Assembly (NCBI GenBank): GCA_903883985.1
Contig: CAISDD010000353.1
Location: 1 to 10,657, forward strand
From: an uncultured Pseudomonadota bacterium
GTDB taxonomy: Bacteria > Pseudomonadota > Gammaproteobacteria > Burkholderiales > Thiobacillaceae
DNA length: 10,657 nucleotides
Direction: 5' to 3'
Below, piece after piece: positions 1 to 7,959 of this stretch. The notes under the pieces were generated by a model that was given only the letters and a program-made list of their open reading frames with translations, had not been told where the DNA came from and ran no database searches. Positions within the stretch are counted from its first letter, which is position 1; the number at the start of each line of letters is the position of its first letter. The position numbers and the translations under genes were made by a program.

Positions 1-1857
<1,857 letters not shown>

Positions 1858-1881
1858 TCCACGCGCCCACCCGAGAACGCC

Positions 1882-3534
1882 GTGCTTGAGGATTACCAAC
1901 TGACTTGCCTGGTCGTCGACGACATGGCGATGATGCGCGGCATGATGAAGTCTCAGCTCATCAGCTTAGGCGTCTCCCGCGTCGTCGAGGCGGGGAATGC
2001 GGCGCTGGCCGTGGAGAGGCTACGTACCGAAAAATTCGATCTTCTGTTGCTCGACTATTATCTGGGCGACGCCACGGATGGGCAGCAATTGCTGGAGCTC
2101 ATCCGCAACGAAACCCTGGTAGCCAGCAGCGCCGTGATCGTGATGGTGACGGCGGAGAAGACCTATGGACAGGTCGCCAAGGTGGCCGAGCATGCCCCGG
2201 ACGCCTACCTGATCAAGCCCTTCAACGCGGACACCCTGCTCGAACACATCCTGCCCGTGCTCGAACGCAAGATGGGCATACGCCAGTTGAACAGGAAGAC
2301 GCCTGGACTTAAGCCCATCTATGACCAGTTCGATGTCGCGCATTACGACGCCGTCGTCGCGCTGGTCGATGCCTATACGCAGAAGGAAGGCATCCACACC
2401 GATACTGCTCGACTCAAGGGCGATGCCCTGATGAAAAAACGCGATTTCATGCGCGCGCTGGACCACTACGCGGCCCTGCAAGCCGGTTATTCCTGGGCGG
2501 CGCTGGGTGTGGCCCGTGTTCGCCTGCATCTGCGCCAAACGACCGAGGCCATCGCCACGCTGGAGCAACTGGTCGCGGAATCGCCGAAATATGTGTTCGC
2601 CGCCGACATTCTGGCCGAAGCCTATATCCAGGCCAAGCAACCGGAGAAAGCGTTGGCAACGCTGGAATTGGCCTGCGCCCGATCCCCGACCGTGAACCGC
2701 ATGCGTGCCGCAGCACGGGTTGCGGAACAGTCTGGCAACGAGGACCGCCTGGTGGCGTGGGCCGGCAAGGTGGTCGATGCCAATAAATTCGCCTTGTCAC
2801 AGGATTTCATCGACCATGCACGTCTGGTTCGCGGCCTGGCCAATTCGGGCCAACTCGACAAGGCGACCTCGACCTTGATGCGCTTCGAGGCCGAGATTCC
2901 ACAGATCAAGCAGTCGGCCAGCGTACAAGCCGCCAAGGCCTGCACGCTGGCCGCACAGATCGCCAGCGAGACCAGCGCGCTCGATGGCGTTCCGAGCTCC
3001 ATTCGGGATCGACGCATGGCCATGGTCGCGGAAAAACAGGCGCGCCTGGATAGCCTGGTCGGTTCGCTTGCCGAGCTGAAACCCAGCCCTGCGGAAACGC
3101 TCTTCGTCACCGAGGCCTATCTATCCACGGGACACGCCGAACTGGCCACGCACGCCGCCGCGACCGCCCTGGCGCATGGATACGTTCTGCCGCCTAGCAT
3201 TGGCAGCGCCAATTGGCTCAGGGAGGTCGAGATCCATGCGGCCGAGAAGACGCGCATACGCATCAAGGATGGACTCAACCTGCTGCGCTGCGGCAAGACA
3301 AGAGAGGCACTCAACCTCTTCATGCAACTGGTGGAACACACGCCGGCCGATCTCACCCCGCAGCTGCTGGCCAATGTAGTTTCCACAGTCGTGATCCTGC
3401 GCCAGAAAGGTGAAGCGACAAACGAATTCCTCCCCTTCGCCAGAACCGCGTTGGAACGCCTGAAACACGAATATCCCGACTACGAGCGCCTACCCGGCTT
3501 GATCCTGTCATTCGAGCGCCAGAGCACGCCCTGA
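1882..3534 (+). CDS. Response regulator with receiver domain and TPR/helical output region
   Basis: A 550-residue cytosolic protein with an N-terminal receiver domain (residues about 7-130) followed by helical repeats. Receiver hallmarks are all present: acidic pair D13-D14, phosphoacceptor D58 in LLLLDYYLGD, conserved T90 and K112 in the IKPF turn. Residues about 175-272 read as TPR units (for example AEAYIQAKQPEKALATLE), and the rest to 550 is mostly alpha-helical with no recognisable DNA-binding or enzymatic output domain. The output is probably by protein-protein contact. The chosen start is GTG at 1882, preceded by a weak GAGA at 1873-1876; it begins about six residues before the receiver core. 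It follows glgP by 24 nt, so it probably shares its transcript. No cognate histidine kinase is visible. Domain calls are secure; the biological target is unknown. Confidence 0.92.
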   Translation: MLEDYQLTCLVVDDMAMMRGMMKSQLISLGVSRVVEAGNAALAVERLRTEKFDLLLLDYYLGDATDGQQLLELIRNETLVASSAVIVMVTAEKTYGQVAKVAEHAPDAYLIKPFNADTLLEHILPVLERKMGIRQLNRKTPGLKPIYDQFDVAHYDAVVALVDAYTQKEGIHTDTARLKGDALMKKRDFMRALDHYAALQAGYSWAALGVARVRLHLRQTTEAIATLEQLVAESPKYVFAADILAEAYIQAKQPEKALATLELACARSPTVNRMRAAARVAEQSGNEDRLVAWAGKVVDANKFALSQDFIDHARLVRGLANSGQLDKATSTLMRFEAEIPQIKQSASVQAAKACTLAAQIASETSALDGVPSSIRDRRMAMVAEKQARLDSLVGSLAELKPSPAETLFVTEAYLSTGHAELATHAAATALAHGYVLPPSIGSANWLREVEIHAAEKTRIRIKDGLNLLRCGKTREALNLFMQLVEHTPADLTPQLLANVVSTVVILRQKGEATNEFLPFARTALERLKHEYPDYERLPGLILSFERQSTP

Positions 3535-3591
3535 TTTGCGACCAGGCAGGGTACGCCACATCCACCGGAAACTCACTGACTCCAGGCGTTC

Positions 3592-3605
3592 ATGACATTA
3601 ATCAA
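3592..3605 (+). promoter_or_regulatory. FNR/DNR-like (Crp-Fnr family) binding site
   Basis: ATGAC-ATTA-ATCAA resembles the FNR/ANR/DNR consensus TTGAT-N4-ATCAA. The right half-site is perfect and the left differs at its outer base and in T to C at the fifth position, as in TTGAC half-sites. The dyad centre is at 3598.5. A -10-like GATTAT at 3628-3633 predicts a start near 3640, which puts the box at about -41.5, the classical class II activator position. The downstream gene is a DUF2249 protein, a family often under such regulators. Seen in sequence; function inferred. Confidence 0.6.
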
Positions 3606-3627
3606 GGCGGAAACGAGCGATCAGCCC

Positions 3628-3633
3628 GATTAT
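3628..3633 (+). promoter_or_regulatory. Probable -10 element of the FNR-type promoter
   Basis: GATTAT matches four of six bases of TATAAT. No good -35 hexamer lies upstream, as expected for an activator-dependent promoter in which the box at 3592-3605 overlaps the -35 region. The predicted start near 3640 gives a leader of about 20 nt before the ATG at 3660. Confidence 0.45.
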
Positions 3634-3659
3634 GGGTCTCCACTATCTTGAGGTCCGCC

Positions 3660-3926
3660 ATGCAAATCTCCATTCCGATCCACGATCACACCAGCGCCGA
3701 CGCCATCTATGCTTTCGACGCGCGCGGCATCGCAAAACGTTTCCGCCATGGCGCGATCTTTGGCGCCCTCGACGCCCTCAACTCCGGCGAACGCATGCGC
3801 TTTGTCAACGATCATGATCCCATCCCGCTATTGCAGCAGATGCATGCGCGCTACGGTGACCGGATCGAGGTGAATTATCTCGACCGGAGTCCGCAGGGCG
3901 TGACCATCGACTTCATCGTCAAGTAA
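3660..3926 (+). CDS. DUF2249 domain small protein (first copy)
   Basis: An 88-residue soluble protein that is essentially one DUF2249 domain. The diagnostic part is NDHDPIPLLQQM (residues 50-61), followed by RYGDRIEVNYLDRSPQGV, matching the family pattern 'vNdHDPxPL'. The biochemical role of DUF2249 is not established; members commonly neighbour hemerythrin-like, NnrS-like and denitrification genes, and a redox, metal or NO-related role is usually presumed. ATG at 3660 is preferred over an in-frame TTG at 3648 because AGG at 3651-3653 sits six bases before the ATG. It stands behind the FNR-like promoter described at 3592-3633 and is the first gene of the 3660-6592 block. It differs clearly from the second DUF2249 protein at 5053, so the two are paralogues rather than a recent duplication. 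Confidence 0.85.
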   Translation: MQISIPIHDHTSADAIYAFDARGIAKRFRHGAIFGALDALNSGERMRFVNDHDPIPLLQQMHARYGDRIEVNYLDRSPQGVTIDFIVK

Positions 3927-4017
3927 GCACCGGAGAACCTGGTGCGGCGTCGCACTCATTTTCTGACCATTGGTGGGCCAATTGCCGAAAATCCGCGTTT
4001 CACCGTCTGAAAAGAAG

Positions 4018-4344
4018 ATGCTGAGCGAGTATGTCCACACCTTCGGCCAGTGGCTGCTTGCCATGCATGGCGAGCGAGTCCACAAGATCGCCCTGGATGA
4101 CGGTTTCACCTGCCCAAACCGGGACGGCAAAGGGCATCGGCGGCTGCACCTTTTGCAACAACGCATCCTTTAGCCCCCGGAAATCCGCACCCTGCCGTTC
4201 GACTCTCGTTGCTTGCCCCCCACCTGGTGCAGCCAGAAATGGTCCGTCGTAAACGCGGTGGTCGCCGAGTTGCGACGACGGGGAACACGCCATGGAAACA
4301 CGGCTAACCGAAGAACCGGAGCAGAAAACGCCTGCATCGCCTGA
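4018..4344 (+). pseudogene. yhcC: Collapsed radical SAM protein gene (YhcC / TIGR01212 family)
   Basis: Only the two ends of a roughly 300-residue radical SAM protein remain. The 5' part, read from ATG 4018, gives HGERVHKIALDDGFTCPNRDG, the family start up to the first cluster cysteine. About 4127 the frame breaks: KGIGGCTFCNNASFSP, with the other two cysteines of the iron-sulfur motif, continues one base out of phase, explained by a net +1 shift (one base gained or two lost). In the first frame a TAG stops at 4171-4173. After about 4180 the central 200 or so residues are missing, but the family's C-terminus reappears as PPTWCSQKWSVVNAV and AELRRRGTRHG (4216-4293), again in the first frame, ending at TGA 4342-4344. 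A frameshift, a stop and a large internal deletion make this non-functional. An upstream in-frame TTG at 3970 could extend the 5' end. Confidence 0.82.
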
Positions 4345-4447
4345 AAGGCGGCACGCACGGACGATTCCAGGCCGCGGCGTTGTATCGGGCCCGTACTCCA
4401 CCCGCACAGATTGACGACCCATAGTTGAACGACACGAGGTAATGAAC

Positions 4448-4888
4448 ATGAGCGAAATTTCACGCTATCTTAGCGCCGACCATACGCATTGCGACGACCT
4501 CTTCGTCGCGGCGGAAAACGCGGTTGCAAGCGCCGACTGGCAGAACGGTCTACCCCACTTCCAGGCCTTCGAGGCGGCCACACTGCACCACTTCATGCGC
4601 GAGGAGGCGGTGTTGTTCCCCGCCTTTGAAGCCCGCACCGGTATGAGCCATGGCCCCACTGCGGTCATGCGTGGGGAACATGACGATGTGCGCGAAACCT
4701 TACAGAGCATGGGTCAAGCCCTGGTCAAACACGATACGGAAACCTATCTGGGCCTGGCGGAAACCCTGCTCATGCTGCTGCGCCAGCACAATCTAAAGGA
4801 AGAGCAGATGCTCTACCCCATGGCCGACCAGGCCCTGGCCGACACGGCGAGCGAAATAGTGCGGCGGATGGAAGCCCTGCCAGCGTGA
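4448..4888 (+). CDS. Hemerythrin-like HHE cation-binding domain protein
   Basis: A 146-residue soluble, all-helical protein of the hemerythrin/HHE family, expected to bind a non-heme di-iron centre. Candidate ligands are spaced as in the family: H12 in ADHTHCD, H48 and E52 in LHHFMREEAVLFP, H78 in GEHDDVR, and H114 and E118 in RQHNLKEEQMLYPM. Bacterial members are linked to oxygen or NO sensing, iron storage, or repair of NO-damaged iron-sulfur centres; which applies here cannot be told. GAGG at 4436-4439 lies only two bases before the ATG at 4442 but eight before the ATG at 4448, so 4448 is the better start (two residues shorter). It lacks the N-terminal ScdA_N domain of YtfE/RIC repair proteins. 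No convincing own promoter was found, so it may be read from the upstream FNR-type promoter through the yhcC remnant. Confidence 0.9.
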   Translation: MSEISRYLSADHTHCDDLFVAAENAVASADWQNGLPHFQAFEAATLHHFMREEAVLFPAFEARTGMSHGPTAVMRGEHDDVRETLQSMGQALVKHDTETYLGLAETLLMLLRQHNLKEEQMLYPMADQALADTASEIVRRMEALPA

Positions 4889-4937
4889 ATAATCCTTGAA
4901 TCCTCGGTTGACCGTTCATCTTCTCCTGTGAGGCCCC

Positions 4938-5027
4938 ATGAATATTGAGGCGCCTTCAATCACGCCCACCCTTAACGTGAACCCGCGTGACCTCCTACGA
5001 CACGGTCAACAGCGGAATGTAGGATAA
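4938..5027 (+). CDS. Possible small ORF, 29 codons, unknown
   Basis: ATG at 4938 is preceded by GAGG (4930-4933) four bases upstream and reads MNIEAPSITPTLNVNPRDLL, then RHGQQRNVG, to TAA at 5025-5027. The next gene's ribosome site follows at once. It is not recognised. It could be a leader peptide, the surviving start of a decayed longer gene (its neighbour yhcC is also decayed), or chance. No membrane segment or metal motif is visible. Confidence 0.25.
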   Translation: MNIEAPSITPTLNVNPRDLLRHGQQRNVG

Positions 5028-5052
5028 TGGCACCCGAGAGGAGCACGCCGAC

Positions 5053-5313
5053 GTGGTGAACATTGAGGGATTACGACTGGTCGATGCCCGCTGGCTGGAA
5101 CCACCAGAACCCATGGAACAGGTACTGGCCGCACTCGATGAATTACGTCCAGGCTGCGGCATTCGTTTTCTGATTCATCGCGAACCGCTGCCGCTGTATG
5201 GTGTATTGCAGCACATGGGTTATCGGCATCGTGCGCAAAGGTTGGAAGACGGCTGCTTCGAGGTGATTATCGAGGCCATCGCCGACCCCGGCACAGGGTC
5301 CCGGCTTGGCTGA
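5053..5313 (+). CDS. DUF2249 domain small protein (second copy)
   Basis: An 86-residue soluble protein with a typical DUF2249 domain: LVDARWLEPPEPMEQVLAAL (residues 9-28) matches the usual 'LDvRgLepPePmerileaL' opening, and HREPLPLY (42-49) is the central motif, followed by GYRHRAQRLEDGCFEVII. The start is GTG at 5053; a purine-rich GAGAGGAG (5036-5043) ends nine bases before it, and a second GTG directly follows. Its last codons overlap the downstream membrane-protein gene by eight nucleotides, which indicates translational coupling and a shared function. Biochemical function is unknown for the family; pairing with NnrS/oxidase-like membrane proteins and hemerythrins is the main clue and points to redox or NO metabolism. 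Confidence 0.87.
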   Translation: MVNIEGLRLVDARWLEPPEPMEQVLAALDELRPGCGIRFLIHREPLPLYGVLQHMGYRHRAQRLEDGCFEVIIEAIADPGTGSRLG

Positions 5314-6592
5314 GGTGGGTCTCTCCTACGAACAGGGCCCCCCCTTTGCCGCGCCGCTGAGATTTTTTCTGGCCGCACCCCTCTTCCTTCTGCTCGCAGC
5401 AGTACTCGCCTTATTCCTGCCAGAATGGCAGAGCAACCGCTGGTCGCCCGTAAGCCTGGCTCTGACGCATCTGATCACCCTGGGTTACCTCGCCACGGTC
5501 ATGTTCGGCGCATTGCTGCAAATGTTGCCGGTCGTACTGGGCGCGCCGGTGCCCGCAGTACGTTTGGTCGCAGGGCTAGGGCTGATCGGTCTGATTTGCG
5601 GCACACCCAGCCTGGTACTCGGCTTCCTGCAAGGTGATGCACACTGGCTGTATGCGGGCATGCTGTTTCTGGGTGTCGGCTTAACACCTGGCCTCGCAGC
5701 CTTCGCCCTCAGCCTGGTTCGAACCATCGCAGAGCAGGTCGCCTGGCCTATCCGCCAGGCGGTGCTCTCCTTGCTGGTCACGCTGGCGCTGGGCATCGTA
5801 CTGGCTGGCGCTATGGCAGGACTTTGGCCGCTGTCGACGCCCTTCGACCTGACTACGTTGCACATGGCCTGGGGTCTCGTCGGCTGGGTGCTGATACTGG
5901 TCATCGGCCTGGCCTATCAGGTCGTGCCGATGTTACAGATCACCCCCGCTTACCCAGCCCGGCTCAGCCGCTGGCTGACCTGGATCATGCAAGCCGGCCT
6001 GCTGCTGTTTTCCGGATTGCCTCTGCCCGCTGTTGGCGTAGCCGCAAACCGGATAGGCTCACTATTGATTTGCACTACCTGTGCCGGATTCGCGCTCGCA
6101 ACCCTGAGAATTCAATCACAACGCCGCCGCAAGTTGCCCGATGTCACGCTGGATTTCTGGCGCCTGGGCATGGCGTGCCTGATCTTCTCAGCCCTTTTCG
6201 CGCCGCTGCTTTCCTGGCTGCCTAGCCCCTGGCAAGACCCTGCCCTGATCAGCCTTGGCATGCTCTTCATGCTGGGCTTCGCGGCCTCGGTAGTCAGCGG
6301 CATGCTGTACAAGATCGTGCCGTTTCTGGCCTGGTTTCACCTCAAGACCCAGACCGGCGCCAAGGTATCTGCCATTCCGAACATGAAAGAAATGATCCCG
6401 GACAGGCTGGCGCGACTTCACTTCCGGTTGCATCTGGCTGCACTGGTACTGCTGCTGCCAGCTCCATTTCTGCCGCAACCCGCAGCGGCCCCTGGCTTGT
6501 TTCTGCTAGCGGCTGGTGCCATTCGGCAAGGGCTGAATCTGCTTCACGCCAGACGCCTGTTTCTGCGCTTCGGCGGCCACCTCGGGGTGTAG
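5306..6592 (+). CDS. Polytopic membrane protein, NnrS / heme-copper oxidase subunit I-like
   Basis: A 428-residue inner-membrane protein with about twelve hydrophobic segments (roughly 15-40, 50-78, 85-107, 114-138, 150-172, 183-208, 222-245, 248-268, 285-306, 311-345, 372-390, 394-412). Segments carrying histidines in the style of heme-copper oxidase subunit I and NnrS proteins are LTHLITLGYLATVMFGALLQ (H55), LHMAWGLVGWVLILVIGLAY (H186) and a segment ending in WFHLK (H345); H372 and H376 lie before the next to last helix. These could bind heme or copper, but binding is inferred. NnrS proteins are linked to NO tolerance in denitrifiers. The TTG start at 5306 overlaps the DUF2249 gene by eight bases and has AGGG (5295-5298) seven bases upstream; GTG 5315 lacks a ribosome site. 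It ends 19 bp from the convergent MBL gene with no clear terminator between them. Confidence 0.8.
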   Translation: MAEVGLSYEQGPPFAAPLRFFLAAPLFLLLAAVLALFLPEWQSNRWSPVSLALTHLITLGYLATVMFGALLQMLPVVLGAPVPAVRLVAGLGLIGLICGTPSLVLGFLQGDAHWLYAGMLFLGVGLTPGLAAFALSLVRTIAEQVAWPIRQAVLSLLVTLALGIVLAGAMAGLWPLSTPFDLTTLHMAWGLVGWVLILVIGLAYQVVPMLQITPAYPARLSRWLTWIMQAGLLLFSGLPLPAVGVAANRIGSLLICTTCAGFALATLRIQSQRRRKLPDVTLDFWRLGMACLIFSALFAPLLSWLPSPWQDPALISLGMLFMLGFAASVVSGMLYKIVPFLAWFHLKTQTGAKVSAIPNMKEMIPDRLARLHFRLHLAALVLLLPAPFLPQPAAAPGLFLLAAGAIRQGLNLLHARRLFLRFGGHLGV

Positions 6593-6611
6593 CGCCCTGA
6601 AAGGTATTGGG

Positions 6612-7625
6612 TCATGCCGGCCTGAACGAGGAAAGAGGAGAAGGGCGGGCTTCGCCGTCGGCCGAATTTTTCCATGCTGGCAGCCGATCCCGCCAGAACA
6701 GCAAGCCCTGGGCATTCAGTTCCACATCGCCCGCCAGCAGTTCCCGCATGCGCGCCAGGGGCAGGGTACAACCGTGAGCGCGGGCGGCTTCGAGCAAACA
6801 CTGTTCGAGCGCTACCTTCAAGGCACCGTGCCGAGCCGCACCCCCTTCTTCCACGGCGAGGGTGAGTCGCACGAACTCGTCGATCATCGTGTGCAAGCCT
6901 GCGGCGAGTACGGGCAATGCCGTCACCCGGCCGTAATGGGTCAGGTAGGCCGCGCGCGGGTCCAGGTCCATGAGGCGGTCGATGGAAGTGTGCAGCGCTT
7001 CGGGTTCGAACTGAACCGGGGTGGTGGTGGGAAAGAGGAAAGCCTGCGCCCTGCCTGCCACATCGAATTCCCGGTAGGAAATGCCGAAGGTGTCGCCGGT
7101 GAACAGGCTGTTGCTGGCTATATCGTGTACGCAAAAGTGATGCCGGGCATGGCCGGGCGTGTCGAGAAAGCTCAGGACACGACCGCGGAAGTCGATCTGG
7201 TAACCGTCATCCGCTTCGACCACGCGTTCGGGCGACGCCGGGACGATTTCTCCATAGATCTTGTGAAACAGCGCCTCGCCATAGACGGCCATGGAGCCTG
7301 CGATCAGTTTCGCCGGGTCGATCAGGTGGCGTGCACCCTTGGGATGCACCACCAGGCGCGCATTCGGGCAGGCTAACAACAAGGCGCCAGCGCCACCGGC
7401 ATGATCGAGGTGGACATGGGTGACGATCACATAATCGACCGCTTCCGGGCCGAAACCCAACTCCGCCAGGCAAGCGAGCAGGTGGGGGACGGAATGGCGG
7501 GTGCCACTGTCAACCAGTGCGAGGTGCCCGGTCGCGACGATGAGGTGTATGGCCGCCAGGCCGGGACGTAGATGGCCGGCATCGACCGTGTAAATGCCAT
7601 GTTCGTGGCGTTGGGTAGCAAGCAT
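6612..7625 (-). CDS. MBL-fold metallo-hydrolase (glyoxalase II-like superfamily)
   Basis: A soluble metallo-beta-lactamase-fold enzyme of about 337 residues. The metal-binding set is complete: THVHLDHAGG (H70, H72, D74, H75 from the ATG), DTPGHARHHF (H159), LFTGDTFG (D178) and LTHYG (H230). This supports a di-metal hydrolase active on a thioester, ester or similar substrate; the substrate cannot be predicted. It is longer than a typical glyoxalase II (about 250 residues), with a helical C-terminal extension from about residue 245. ATG at 7625 is chosen; an in-frame GTG at 7637 would add four residues, and neither has a strong ribosome site. It is the only intact minus-strand gene here and lies directly behind a receiver-domain remnant, so its original operon front and promoter seem lost. 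No flavodiiron or rubredoxin part is present. Confidence 0.9.
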   Translation of the reverse strand: MLATQRHEHGIYTVDAGHLRPGLAAIHLIVATGHLALVDSGTRHSVPHLLACLAELGFGPEAVDYVIVTHVHLDHAGGAGALLLACPNARLVVHPKGARHLIDPAKLIAGSMAVYGEALFHKIYGEIVPASPERVVEADDGYQIDFRGRVLSFLDTPGHARHHFCVHDIASNSLFTGDTFGISYREFDVAGRAQAFLFPTTTPVQFEPEALHTSIDRLMDLDPRAAYLTHYGRVTALPVLAAGLHTMIDEFVRLTLAVEEGGAARHGALKVALEQCLLEAARAHGCTLPLARMRELLAGDVELNAQGLLFWRDRLPAWKNSADGEARPSPLSSFRPA

Positions 7626-7651
7626 GGGCGTGTTCACAGGTTAACGGGCAC

Positions 7652-7768
7652 TTAGGTCAGCCATGCCCTCAGCACGAGGGCCAGCTTGTCGATTTCCACC
7701 GGCTTGGCGATATGGCCTTCCGTGCCAGCCGCCAGACAGGCGTTACGGTCTTCGCTGAGTGCATTGGG
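7652..7768 (-). pseudogene. 3' remnant of a response-regulator receiver domain
   Basis: Reading the minus strand toward 7652 gives NALSEDRNACLAAGTEGHIA, then KPVEIDKLALVLRAWLT and TAA (7652-7654). This is the well-known end of a receiver domain, with the conserved lysine in IAKP and the final helix, as in many hybrid histidine kinases. The frame is closed upstream by a TAA at 7781-7783, and the phosphoacceptor half of the domain is absent, so only about 38 codons survive. The stop lies 26 bp before the MBL gene's ATG, an operon-like distance, suggesting a kinase or regulator gene once preceded that gene. Confidence 0.75.
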
Positions 7769-7780
7769 CTCGCGACGTGA

Positions 7781-7796
7781 TTATCGGCTTATCGGC
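7781..7796. repeat. 8-bp perfect tandem repeat at remnant breakpoint
   Basis: TTATCGGC occurs twice back to back, right where the receiver-domain remnant loses homology. It may mark a deletion junction or slipped repair; chance is also possible for so short a unit. The rest of the 322-bp space between the MBL gene and the ABC exporter (7638-7959) holds the receiver remnant, this repeat and a weak promoter candidate; nothing else was recognised. Confidence 0.5.
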
Positions 7797-7875
7797 CGCC
7801 AACCGGAATGTTTGAGCCTATCGGGCAAATTTGCATTCCCTGGCGAACCGAAGCTGCCGGGCCCATCCTCCAGGC

Positions 7876-7884
7876 TGCTAAACT
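7876..7884 (+). promoter_or_regulatory. Possible extended -10 promoter for the ABC exporter operon
   Basis: TGCTAAACT fits the extended -10 pattern (TG-N-TAtAaT, four of six in the hexamer). No matching -35 lies 16-18 bp upstream. It is about 75 bp before the exporter's GTG, the only gene it could serve. Weak evidence. Confidence 0.28.
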
Positions 7885-7959
7885 CGCGGCCCTTCCCCTG
7901 GCGTCCTCCTTGGGCGCACGACAGCACCGCGCCCTCGCCGCGGAAAACCGGAGCGAACC

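Noticed and set aside
2020..2640. Minus-strand open frame of 206 codons under the receiver/TPR gene
   Set aside because: It lies antisense to the receiver domain with all catalytic residues on the plus strand, and has no motif of its own.
3531..3561. CCCTG ... CAGGG inverted repeat after the response regulator as terminator
   Set aside because: The stem is five base pairs with a long loop and no T-run.
4411..4424. FNR-like box before the hemerythrin gene
   Set aside because: TTGAC-GACC-CATAG has a good left half but the right half matches ATCAA poorly, and no -10 is suitably spaced.
4945..4959. TTGAGGCGCCTTCAA as an FNR/NnrR site
   Set aside because: The TTGA and TCAA halves are separated by seven bases where these regulators need six, so it was kept only as an unexplained dyad.
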